NCBI GenBank assembly: GCA_963844055.1
Contig: CAWJMN010000002.1
Location: 1,674,001-1,738,000, forward strand
Source: CAWJMN01 sp963844055
GTDB lineage: Bacteria > Planctomycetota > Planctomycetia > Pirellulales > Pirellulaceae
Reading direction: 5' to 3'
Length of the DNA stretch: 64,000 bases
The notes below the pieces were generated by a model that saw only the letters and a program-made list of their open reading frames with translations, had not been told where the DNA came from and did not search any database. Positions 1-9,487 of this stretch are shown here, in pieces (the stretch's first letter is position 1; each line of letters begins with the position of its first letter). The translations under genes were made by a program, and so were the position numbers.

Positions 1-2618
1 CTCCAAGTTCCCGCATAGAATTGAAGTAACCCACCAGGGTCATCCAAGGATCAATCTGTCTGCCATACTTCTCATAAAGCGATTGAGCCGAACAAAGGTA
101 GGCGACATATACCCGAATCAGTGCAGCCTTCAACCTACGACCAGGCGCACAAATACCGAGGTAGCGTCTGCCGAATTCCTTTTCGGTCGGCTCTCGTTGA
201 ACCGAGAAAAAATTATCCCGCACATCGAGCCCGGGTGGCGGAAAAATGTTGACGGTCCGCAGGAACAGACTACGAACCTGCACGTCGGCGTTCTTGATCG
301 TTGCCGTCGATGCGATTAACTTCGGGCGAACCGCCTTGCCGTTGACTTCCCAGGTACAGAGCTTGTCGATGGCAGTTTCGTATAGGCCCACAAGCGTTCC
401 AAGAGGCCCACTGATAAGATGTAATTCATCCTGAATGATCAGATCGGGTGGACGCAGTGGCCCATGTTCTAGCAGCTTAGCCGCTGGCATTCCGAATTTT
501 GACCTCGGGTGAAACGTCGAGTCTTCAGTTTCCGGCGATTTGAACCCATGTCGTTCGCAGTAACCGTTTACCTGACCGAACAGCATCTGCACTTCGCCCT
601 TCCATGGCATTTGGGCGAACTTGTCCACTGTGGCGATCAGAAGCGTTGGCAGGCGGCGATAGATTTCTTCATCTACCACTACCACTGGCAAACCCTCACT
701 TGCTGCTTGTCGCTTGCTAAAAAGGCATTGGCCGAACTTGTCACCGCAAAATGTCAACGTACGGCCCGCTCCATGCGGGTAGGGCTGGGCTTCTAAATGC
801 TTGCCTGCTTCAATGGCACTACCGCACCACGGGCAAGCCGTAAGTTGGTAAGGGGTGCCAATACCACCACCGACGAATTGATTGCCACGCGCCTGTTTGA
901 TTGCTTCGACGGCATCATCGGTACGGTTGGGAGTCGTTTTGCGGCCTACCCATAAGCCGATTCGAAACGGCGTTTTTCCCCAACGACTATCGCCATGCTC
1001 CAGTGCCTTACGACGGATCGACTCGCACGCACAAATCAGTGCCGTTGCCCGCTGAAACTGCTGAATCGTCAGTAGGCGCAAAGTGTACCGCATCAGTACT
1101 GCCACGCCTTCGTCACCTACTCGTCCCGCCACAACTCCCTGCAATCGACGCAGTCCCATAGTGTAGGCCGACAACCCCAAATAGGCTTCCGTCTTACCAC
1201 CGCCCGTAGGGAAGAAGAGCAAGTCAGCAAGGGCTTCGGGGCCGACACCACGCTCAGGATGATCTAGCTTTGTCACGCCCGGCAGGTTGAGCAGAATGAA
1301 CGCAATTTGAAACGGTCGCCAACTTCGATTTGCAGGAGTATCAAAGTCATCGTAATGCACCTCGGCACCACGCCGAACATTTTCAGCAAAGATGGATTTC
1401 GTTCGCTGAAGCCACATTGCTCGGTTCATAAACTGGAACGACTCGAATGCCTTTAAATCCTTCGTCAAAAGCTCCAAACCTGCGGAGATTCGTTCGAGCG
1501 TCATTCGGCAATTGGCGATAGCTACTCGTGCTGCATCGCCAAACGAGGATAATGCTTCCGCCGGATCACCAAGCTTGGCCTCTTCCCGGTAGATCCAATC
1601 ACTATAGGCTATGACCAACGGTTCCAGCAGCTTGGGAAGCTTCTTGACGTCTGCCTCCGCTCAGCACCTTCATGTCAAGGACCAACCCCGTCAGCTTGGC
1701 GAAAGCAGGATTTTCTTCGGCATCCTTTTCAGTAGGCGGAGCGGTACGAGGCACTTCGTAAGATGGCACAATGACGGTTTCGATGTGGGTCGCTCGGTCG
1801 GGCGAATCTTTGGCGACGCTTGCATGAACGCTGACCCCATGTCCCACGGCAAATTCCACATGATGCCGGTAGAGCAGCGCCATCAGTCGCTCTTCCAGAT
1901 CATTGTTCGTACCCAGCGTCGTCCTTTTACAGAAAACCGCCTCACCATCCACGCCGCTAACGGTTAGCTTCGGCTGGAAGATGTGGTACTCGTCTTTTGG
2001 CCGCAGTTCCTCTTGGGCATTGACCAGAAATAGCGTGACGATGAATTGGGTGTTTCGCTTGCGGACCTGTCCCTGAACGTAAATGTCGGGGAAGTCAGGA
2101 TCGGGGGCCTTGGCTTTTATTGGACCGTCCGTAAGTGGAATGGCAATGCTGCCCCCCCGTACATACCTCTTCCAAACCAGCAGCGTATTTCCCTTGTGAT
2201 CGGCTCTGTCTTCACGCTTCTCCCGTTTGTATTGACCCCAAGTGGCGCTCACCTTAATCGACTGAGCGTTGCCATCACAGCAGAAGCTCATGCCGAAGGA
2301 TGACGGTAAATGGGCTTGTGTAACGGGAGTGTCGGCATCGGTCTTGCCATCGTCCGCCGTATCGCTTCCCCCTTCAGAGAGTTCGTCGGGAATAAGGGGA
2401 GTGTCTTCGTCCTCCTCTTCATCATCCATGGCAGGCTTGGTGGCAGTATTGGCAACGCGGCTGGGTGCCAAGATGCCCACGAGGTATCGATCCCGCACCG
2501 TACGTTCAGTCAGCTCTTCGCTCTCACCGCCAGCCGGTCCAAGCAAATCGCCAAGAACCATCGTTTCGAGTTCGGCTCGAAGCTGGTGTTGTGAGATTTT
2601 ATTCAGGACGTTACTCAT
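1..2618 (-). CDS. drmA: DISARM helicase DrmA (3' end outside window; one frame break)
   Basis: This is a DISARM superfamily-2 helicase, acting with DrmB on incoming phage DNA. The N-terminus carries the DrmA start pattern (VLGDLLGPAGG, then VRDRYLVGILAP). My own translation of the complement gives a Walker A (FFPTGGGKTEAYLG) near residue 470, a CPWC zinc-type pair near 600 and a DEXH box (QDELH) near 730. The frame is open from about 1660 to the left edge. Positions 2618-1666 are in one frame. At 1659-1665 the frame moves by +1. Omitting one base at GCTGAGC (coding strand) gives the smooth reading VL-AEADVKKLPKLLEPLV. The gene lies 35 bp after the TIR gene and is the last DISARM gene visible. 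drmB should follow to the left. Confidence 0.9.
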
Positions 2619-2653
2619 TGCTTACTCATGTGATTCTTGTGGCGATAGAAGAC

Positions 2654-3415
2654 TCAATGCGAATATGGCGAGGGCGTTGTCGTCGTCGTGCTAGTAGTCG
2701 TGCTAGTAGTCGTGCTAGTAGTCGTGCTAGTAGTAGTGGTAGGATAGGATGGATTAAGGTCGCTGAGTTGGCCGAGATTGATGACCTCGCCATCTTCACG
2801 GAGTACATCAACGACGAACCATGTTCCGCACCAGTTTCGACCAAAGTATAGTCGAAGCTCTGCGCCCGCAGTTAACCTATCTACAAGCCACGGACTGCCC
2901 ATACGGCCCGGATCGGAATGTAGCCACGGGGGGACAATTGGTGTTCCGTGTGGCTCGCAATCCGACACGTTGATCTGCCAAGTGCGTCCATGATGGTCCT
3001 GAACAGAATACAATGACACCTTCGATATAAGCTTCGCCAAAATGTTATCCAGGCCTGAAGATGTCCGAATGCCTACTCTGCCAGAAAGAATAGGAGAGAA
3101 CTGCCGCACGTCGTCTGCGCTGACATTGTGCCAAACCGGGAGCATGCGATCCTTGCCGTGAGATTCGAGCGAAAATAATCCATCCAATTCGTCCTGTGGC
3201 CATTTCTTTGCGAAGAAGCTATGACTGAGAATCACGACGCCGTATCGGCACTTATTCAAACCATTGTCGATGCTCGCACGAAGCCTATCACTGATATTTA
3301 AAGTGTACTCGTCGTACCAGACATTCACCCCTTTTGCTTGAAGCATTTCCGCCAAAGGACGTGCAACATCATCTTTATCTTCACTGGCGTGGCTGATGAA
3401 AACATCCCAAGTCAT
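2654..3415 (-). CDS. TIR-domain protein with Thr/Ser repeat tail, inside DISARM
   Basis: 253 aa. Residues 1-130 form a TIR domain: it opens with WDVFISHASEDK, and the WPQDEL segment near residue 73 supplies the Trp and Glu seen in TIR NADases. TIR effectors commonly deplete NAD+ on infection, so an abortive effector attached to DISARM is inferred. The central part (about 135-225) is not recognised. The C-terminus is a low-complexity Thr/Ser tail encoded by four copies of a 12-bp repeat. The start ATG overlaps the stop of the short drmA-like remnant upstream (ATGA), so it is translationally coupled. drmA follows 35 bp downstream. It is an accessory gene: core DISARM does not include a TIR protein. 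Confidence 0.85.
   Translation of the reverse strand: MTWDVFISHASEDKDDVARPLAEMLQAKGVNVWYDEYTLNISDRLRASIDNGLNKCRYGVVILSHSFFAKKWPQDELDGLFSLESHGKDRMLPVWHNVSADDVRQFSPILSGRVGIRTSSGLDNILAKLISKVSLYSVQDHHGRTWQINVSDCEPHGTPIVPPWLHSDPGRMGSPWLVDRLTAGAELRLYFGRNWCGTWFVVDVLREDGEVINLGQLSDLNPSYPTTTTSTTTSTTTSTTTSTTTTTPSPYSH
2687..2734. repeat. Four tandem 12-bp repeats in the TIR gene
   Basis: CGTGCTAGTAGT is repeated four times without interruption (2687, 2699, 2711, 2723). On the coding strand it encodes repeated Thr-Thr-Thr-Ser. The unit is a multiple of three, so copy-number change would lengthen or shorten the tail without breaking the frame. Confidence 0.95.
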
Positions 3416-3588
3416 CGGATATCCTCCGGGGTGAAGTGACTAGCCTCTTGCTGGGCGACAAAAGCTGTACAGCTGGATACCGCCACGCCTACGAAATAGC
3501 GATCCCGCATCGTTTGTTCGGCGAGCTTTTCTGATTCGACTCGAAGCTGGTGCTGGGAGGGGAAGGATGTTTTGGTTGCATCACTCAT
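3412..3588 (-). pseudogene. Remnant of a second drmA 5' end (58 codons)
   Basis: This short ORF was read directly from the complement. It starts MSDATKTSFPSQHQLRVE and continues with TMRDRYFVGVAV, which match the DrmA start at 2618 (QHQLRAELE and TVRDRYLVGILA). It then ends after 58 codons. The block containing the GDLLGP motif is deleted. It begins 3 bp after the DUF6602 gene stop and its stop overlaps the TIR start (ATGA), so it may survive only as a coupling leader. I infer it is the stump of a drmA gene deleted from a formerly tandem DISARM array. Confidence 0.8.
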
Positions 3589-3591
3589 TTG

Positions 3592-4353
3592 TCACCGCCT
3601 CTGAAGTATGCGTTCGGCCTGCATGTGAACCAGCTTTCCATCCGAAAGTGGATACCACGCAAAGGCATTGTTTTTCCTGGTCAGGGACGAAAGGGCATCG
3701 ACCACATTTCCGACAAAATAGGCCGAGGCAAGGTGTTCAAGTCGGTACGCTCGCCACTTTTCTACATTGGCAGTCTGTGGGACATCTCCCCTCTCGATCT
3801 CGTCGTGTCCCCAGAAACGAACGAAGCGATCCTTACCATAGGCGAGACAGTTAATCACGACATCCGTTTCGGAATAAGCCGAATCGACTGCGTTCAACAG
3901 AGGCTCATCTTGGCGAAGCGTGCCCTCGTAGGAGAAGATTCCGAGCCACGGTACTCCCTCACCGTTCTCACGGCACAACCTTCCAACTTCAGCCAACTTA
4001 ATCGCACACTCTTCAACGTCAGTAGACGACGAGAGCGATGTTTTGACTTCGATCACCGCACGGACACAATCAGGAGTGACGAACATCAAATCGCCGTCAC
4101 GGAATAGCGTCGGTTTGTTGCCGTCCACAATCAGCAGATCAATCTGGGTCGAACTGCTGTTTTCGGTGACGATGAATCCCCGCCCCACGATCAATGATTT
4201 AGGCAGGTGCCGCCGGAGTATCGTGCGCAGTGCCGCTTCTTTATGTTCGCCGTCTGTTGGCCAGTGTTCGGCAAGGTTCCTGATTCTGTCCTTCAGGGCG
4301 TGCAACTCATCCGTGAGAGACTTGTGATATTCGAGGAAGTTTGGCATGGTCAC
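3592..4353 (-). CDS. DUF6602-type PD-(D/E)XK nuclease-like protein
   Basis: 253 aa. The middle carries a PD-(D/E)XK-like signature: an Asp in the TQIDLLIVDG strand and, about 35 residues later, the strand AVIEVKTS (Glu-x-Lys). This fits the DUF6602 family as I know it, whose members look like small restriction-type nucleases. I assign a DNA- or RNA-cutting role by inference only. The ATG overlaps the stop of the chimeric drmA/drmMI ORF (ATGA), and a drmA 5' remnant follows directly. It therefore sits where an accessory gene of one DISARM module would sit, between a drmMI 3' end and a drmA 5' end. Confidence 0.7.
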   Translation of the reverse strand: MTMPNFLEYHKSLTDELHALKDRIRNLAEHWPTDGEHKEAALRTILRRHLPKSLIVGRGFIVTENSSSTQIDLLIVDGNKPTLFRDGDLMFVTPDCVRAVIEVKTSLSSSTDVEECAIKLAEVGRLCRENGEGVPWLGIFSYEGTLRQDEPLLNAVDSAYSETDVVINCLAYGKDRFVRFWGHDEIERGDVPQTANVEKWRAYRLEHLASAYFVGNVVDALSSLTRKNNAFAWYPLSDGKLVHMQAERILQRR

Positions 4354-4880
4354 TCATCTTCCTTGCCAAAGAAGCTGGGGGTTAGTAGGACGGATTTGGG
4401 AGCGGGCTTTTTCTTGGGAGTGTTGGTGGCTTTCTTAGCGGTTCCCTTTTTGCCGTGGAGTCCTTGCTTCACTTTTTCGGCGTAGCGTTCGTGGTTGAGT
4501 GTCAGCAAACGCTCGAGGAATTCACGACGGGCGGGGGCGCTGATGGTGAAGCGGACGCTCTGCATGGTTTCGTGGAAGCCGTGGTCGAAGTCGAGGGCGG
4601 TCCAACCATAACCAGAAGTGTCGCTACCTCCCTTGGGGAGCTCATCGAGAATGAGCAGAATCTCTTCGTCCACTTCCTCACCGACAGAAGGCTTTGCAGA
4701 GGCGTCTATGGAGCGGCAAGTGACCATCACACTTACGTGGTGACGATCCACCACTGTGGGTGTAGTGTTATCTTCAAACTCCCTGCCATCCGGGCCCAGC
4801 AGTTCGCCCAGCACCACCGCTTCGAGTTCAACTCGAACCTGTTGTTGGAAGGTGGGCAGGAATGAGGTTGCTTCACTCAT
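4350..4880 (-). CDS. In-frame chimera: DrmA N-terminus fused to DrmMI C-terminus
   Basis: 176 aa. Residues 1-95 resemble the DrmA start at 2618: VVLGELLGPDG, then VVDRHHVSV, then an acidic stretch and LDELPKGGSDT. From YGWTALDFDHGFHET onward the sequence matches the DrmMI C-terminus (YGWTDLELGHGFHET), including LNHERYAEKVKQGLHGKKG and the Lys/Pro-rich tail. The two halves join in one open frame with no stop. Both ends overlap neighbours by ATGA. The simplest origin is a deletion between the 5' part of one drmA and the 3' part of the next drmMI in a tandem array. Whether the product has a function is unknown. It has no helicase or methylase motif. Confidence 0.85.
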   Translation of the reverse strand: MSEATSFLPTFQQQVRVELEAVVLGELLGPDGREFEDNTTPTVVDRHHVSVMVTCRSIDASAKPSVGEEVDEEILLILDELPKGGSDTSGYGWTALDFDHGFHETMQSVRFTISAPARREFLERLLTLNHERYAEKVKQGLHGKKGTAKKATNTPKKKPAPKSVLLTPSFFGKEDE

Positions 4881-5125
4881 TCGTTAGCCTCGCCTTTCGC
4901 ATGCTTCATTGGCTTCTCCGCCCAATCGCCGATTGGTGTTCCAGTGTATCGCCAGCCCGCCCTCACCATTTCCGCTAAAATGACGTAGGAGACAAATGGC
5001 GATCCATGATGAATGATTCCAGCGAACTTGTAGTCTTCTACAAACTGGTCAAAGATGGGTCGCAAATCCTCGGGAAGTCCCGATCTTGCCGCTTCCTGCT
5101 TATCGCTTCGCTTTGGATTGCTCAC
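4877..5125 (-). CDS. Small hypothetical protein between drmMI and the chimera
   Basis: 82 aa, not recognised. It is hydrophilic at both ends with a central block (FAGIIHHGSPFVSYVILAEMVRAGWRY in two overlapping parts) that could fold as a helix pair. The start overlaps the drmMI stop and the stop overlaps the next ORF start (both ATGA), so it is part of the coupled DISARM transcript. Its position directly after the full drmMI makes it the accessory gene of that module. No catalytic residues can be pointed to. Confidence 0.6.
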   Translation of the reverse strand: MSNPKRSDKQEAARSGLPEDLRPIFDQFVEDYKFAGIIHHGSPFVSYVILAEMVRAGWRYTGTPIGDWAEKPMKHAKGEANE

Positions 5126-8100
5126 TCGTCGTCCTCCTCGTTGAACAGGCTGGCTTCCTGCTTGGCGGATTTGCTGGCCGCTTTTTTCTTGGGGACGGCT
5201 TTTTTGGTGGTTCCCTTTTTGCCGTGAAGTCCTTGCTTCATTTCATCAGCGTAGCGTTCATGGTTGAGCTTCATAAGGCGTTGCAGGACTTCACGGCGGG
5301 CGGGTTCGCAGATGGCGAAGCGGACGCCCTGTTTGGTTTCATGGAAGCCGTGGCCAAGTTCGAGGTCGGTCCAGCCGTAAGCGGCGACAACTGCCTGGTC
5401 CATTTCGCCATGTAGTTCACGGACCTTCCGAATGTCGGCGGAAGACTCGTCGGGATCGTGGAAGCGGTTATAAAATTCCGTCAGACCTTCACTTCGAGTT
5501 TTCATAAACCGTGAACGCTCCGAATAGTACAATTGCCCTATCGTTTCGCTCTTTTCCGAAGACACGGGTCGAGCAAACGTCTGGAATACGTCAGACGCAG
5601 GGTACCTCATGCCCGTAGCAGCATCACGGAGGACTGACCCGAACTGCCGAACCCATGCTTCATGAATTGAGGACTGTAGTACCGCAAAGTCTGCCCAGCC
5701 ATCTAACAGAAGAATTACATGTGGTGCGGCAAAAACGACATTCGCTGGTACGAATGAGAAGGCAAGGAATTTGCAGGTGAACCCGTGAAACAAAACACGA
5801 GACATTCCTTGAATGGCAGTGTAAAGCTCCGGCCTCCTCCTCTCGTGGAGCCACCATAAATCTCGTGTCTTTTTCTCTTTTACTTTGTCCCTATAAGGCT
5901 TAACGAGTCGCTCGACAATCTCAATGCAAGCTGGATATTGTCGTGCCTCAGCAAGACTCATTTCTCCAAAGTTAATCACCCATGAACTGTAAGTCTGGTC
6001 GGGGCTCGCAAGAAGATCCTCGCTTTTGACATACGGAAGCACTACTTTAGAATTTGCTGGTGACTGCTTGAGCAAGTCGTCTGCTACCTGCGGCGAGAGC
6101 ACAAACCCCTCACCATACACCTTGTTGCCGGTGTAACTAAGGTTTAAGTTGTCACTCAAACGGGATGGCGTAGTAAAAGAGCTGTCGTCTTCTTCTAGAT
6201 ACGCCGTTATGTGGCGAACTGAATTATCCCCAAGGTGTAGAAGTCCCTTCCATTGGAAGGACGAGGACCATAGAAGTGCTACCTGCAAGATTGCCGTTCC
6301 GGGCCAAGGAAGTGTTGGAATTGCGCGGATCACACTGAATCCGTTTTCCAACACCTGCTCTAAGCCCACTTCTCTGGTGTCTCCTTCCGCAATCGAGTTC
6401 GTAAGGATCAAACCAACCATCCCTCTTGGACACGCAAGCGATGATGCACGAAGCAAAAAGAACGCTGAAAAGTCAGCATTCCCCTTTTTCCCATGGGCGA
6501 CGATTGACTGAATGAACAATCTGTACTGTGTTCCAAAGTATCCAGAAATAAACGATCCTTTAATGAACGGCGGATTTCCCACGAACGCATCGAACCCGCC
6601 CCGCTTCACGATTACTTCAGGGAATTCCAGCGGCCAATGGAACATCTTCTGGCCCCGCCGCTCCTTAGCGGCAACTTGCTCGAACTCTTTGGTTGGACCC
6701 TTTTCGAGATAGTAGCCCGCCTTAACTGCCGCATGGCGCACTTTCTCCTGCTTATCCTTAGATCCCTCTCCCCAGAATTCGCCAGCAACCAGCAAATCCG
6801 CCGCACAGCGTAGCCGGGCGATTTTCTCATAGGCCTCCCGCAGCAATTTTTCCTGTCGCTCAATATCTTCTACCGAGTTAGCCGGTAAGTCTTCGATCTT
6901 TAGTCGAAGGGTGATTGCCTCCTCTACACCGCCAAGTAAAGGACCGAAGAACTTCGCCTCATCGTCCCCTTCTGGCTTTAGGCAAAAGTATTTTAGCTGG
7001 TCGATGCTATGCAGCCCCACCAGCGAATCGCCACAGCGGATAGAGTGGTCCAAAAACTCAAACGGCTTATCCTTCGCCAGTGTCAGTAGCCACAGCGACA
7101 GCTTTGCCATCTCCGCTGCTCAGCGGGTTAATATCCACGCCGTACAAGCAGCGCTGGGCGATGATCCGCATGGCGTACGTTTTTTGCTCAGCTGGATCGG
7201 TAGGAATTAGCGATTCATTCGCGGTGCCTATCGAAGGCTCCCCTTCGGGCGTAATACTTGGCATTTTGGGGTTCGCCTGTTTAGCGGCCTCCCAGGCTTC
7301 CAAGAGACGCTCCGCCATGTAGCGGGCCGCTTGCACCAAGAATGCCCCCGATCCGCAAGCCATATCGCAGATCTTGAGGCTGAGTAGTTCCTTGGCCGAT
7401 TTGAGCGTCCATTCGCTTTTAGGTAAGCCTTCAGCCGGACCGACGTAGACCAGAGGTTCCAGCGTGTAATGCACGATGGGTTCGGTCAGACTACGGGGGG
7501 TATAGTGCGTACCGCTAGACCTGCGGTCGGTCCCCGATGTGACAAAGACACTCCCCTTGGGAATGACGACTGGGTAACCGAAATTGTCCTGTCGCACCAA
7601 ACCGGCAAAGGCCTTCAAGCGATTCCAAAGCGCATCGTCACTTTGACAAGCAGTGCGAAAGCGTGCGGCATCTTGGGTATCAAGTTCGGCCTTAAGGGAC
7701 TTTTTTAGGGTGCTTTCTGATTTGCCCGTTTCTTCTTTCAGAAACTTGACTAGATCCGCCTCCCCCTTGGCTAGAAGCTCTTCAAGCTTTGCAAGTGGGA
7801 ATTCAGGCTCTCTGTCACGAGTTCCGATGAGACCGAGGAATGGTTCTGCCGCACGCTTGGCGGTGTGGTCTAGCAAGCCTTCGTAGACGTGGCCGATCTG
7901 TTCAATATCGAGCGCCCGGAAACTAAGCCGACGAGCTTCCGCCGGCCCTCCCCCTGGCATTCGGATTTGCAACAACTGCAGCGCTTCCAGCAAATGCAGC
8001 ACCGTGCGGTTATTGACCGGCAGCGGGTTCGCTTCGCTCTCCTTCCACGAGGTGCCCCGCTTACGCCCTTCCAGAAATGGAAAACGGTCTGGATTGAACA

Positions 8101-9187
8101 GGTTGCCGCCATAGGCCGGAATGTGCAGGTCGTCGTGCTTGAGTCCGCCGTATACAGCTCGAAACGCCGCCAGCAGCCGAGGCCAAGCGTCGTAGCGACG
8201 TTCAAGCAGTTCTTCACCATGCTGGTCGGCCAGTTCCCGAAGTTGTTTGCTGATGGTGGAGACGGAGTAATTCTGTTCGTAAACCGGGAACGGCTTGCTG
8301 GGGATGAGCTCCCGTTCCTCGGCACAGAAGAGGAACACCAGACGCATCATCACGGTGAGCGCCGACTCATAGAGTTGTTCCGGCATCACGTCGACCAAGA
8401 GTTCTCGGCCAAAGTCCTGGTCGGCCCGGTCCAGCGAATGAATCAACACCTCAACCGCCCGCCGCACCTGATACCCAAGCTGGTCGGTGACTTCCTGCTG
8501 GTTGGACGAACTTTTGGTGAGTAGGGCTTCCAGCGTTTGATCGTCCGGGACGTTGAAGAACCGGCTGGCAGACAGCAAGCTACGAAATGCCCGTAACGTG
8601 ATCGGCTCATCTTGCCATATTTCGGCATACCAAGAAGCGTAGCCCGTTGTTTCCCCCTTGGGTGCATCGACCAGTATCCAATGTTCGCCGTTGGTCACAA
8701 GGCCAAGCCGTACGCCTGTGCCGTGCAATAGCTCGGTCATCCGAGTATCGGGCGAAGCCTTCCACGGTGAGCCGGTAACGTAGCTGGTCAGCGGTTGCCC
8801 CGGTGGATAGGTTTGCACCAGCATCCGGGGCTTGTTCGTGCTCGGGTCGACGACGACGATGTTGGGGCGCAACAACTCATGATGTTCAGGAATTTCCGCT
8901 TGCAGTGTTTGCGGGATCGCCTGCCCTTCAAGCAGCACCCGGTCACCAAGATCAAGCGTTTGGGTTAGGACAAACTTGATCCATTGTTGATGCGGAGCAG
9001 GATCGGCCTTCCGCTTCTCTACAGCATCCTGCCAACGAGCGTACTCCTGCCGCAGCAAACGCGATTGATCAGGATCGTGCGGCTCTAGCCCCGTGTTAAA
9101 AGCTTCCATCAAAACCGGCAGGCTCAAGAACGGGCCTGACACCGGCACAAGGGAAAGCCATTCAGTATGGTGACGTGCGATGGACAT
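5122..9187 (-). CDS. drmMI: DISARM class 1 adenine methyltransferase DrmMI (one frame break)
   Basis: This is a large type IIG/Eco57I-like N6-adenine methyltransferase that marks host DNA as self in class 1 DISARM. Motif I (DMACGSGAFLVQAARY) is near residue 605, the LYGVDINPL stretch is near 690 and motif IV (VGNPPFIKG) is near 870. A Lys-rich tail ends the protein. Start: the frame opens upstream at 9262, but MSIARHHTEW at 9187 is preferred because it avoids overlapping the preceding gene. The frame shifts by +1 at 7118-7124. Removing one base from GCTGAGC gives the family-typical NPLAAEMAKLSLWLL. With that base removed the gene is 1355 codons, the expected size. Another GCTGAGC at 7186-7192 is read in frame (PAEQ). 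Confidence 0.9.
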
Positions 9188-9200
9188 AGGGTTACGTGAT

Positions 9201-9464
9201 CTATTCTTCAAGTTCGCGAACGATCCACTCACTTCTTGTACGAAGCTGAAGTTCAGCCGCAAATTCTAGAGCTTCAGCTTCATTGTTCCAAATGACGAGC
9301 GGACCTTGAACGAGTCTGACAGTGTTGTCATCTTGTGGAACTCGAACAAGAGGCACACGAGGTAACTGTTGCTCTTCAATCAGTTGAAGCATTATTTGTC
9401 GGCGATCTGCAGTTAAAAATCCATCCTGCGGATCGACGGTGAACTGCCTTTCATTCTCACACAT
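9201..9464 (-). CDS. Small hypothetical protein between drmD and drmMI
   Basis: 87 aa, acidic, not recognised. It has a central LVRVPQDDNTVRL segment and a C-terminal helix rich in Glu and Leu (EALEFAAELQLRTRSEW). It starts 23 bp after the drmD stop and ends 13 bp before the preferred drmMI start, so it belongs to the same transcript. It has no nuclease or HTH motif and could be a small partner of DrmD or DrmMI. Confidence 0.6.
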   Translation of the reverse strand: MCENERQFTVDPQDGFLTADRRQIMLQLIEEQQLPRVPLVRVPQDDNTVRLVQGPLVIWNNEAEALEFAAELQLRTRSEWIVRELEE

Positions 9465-9487
9465 GGTTAATCCTCATGTTAAAGCCA

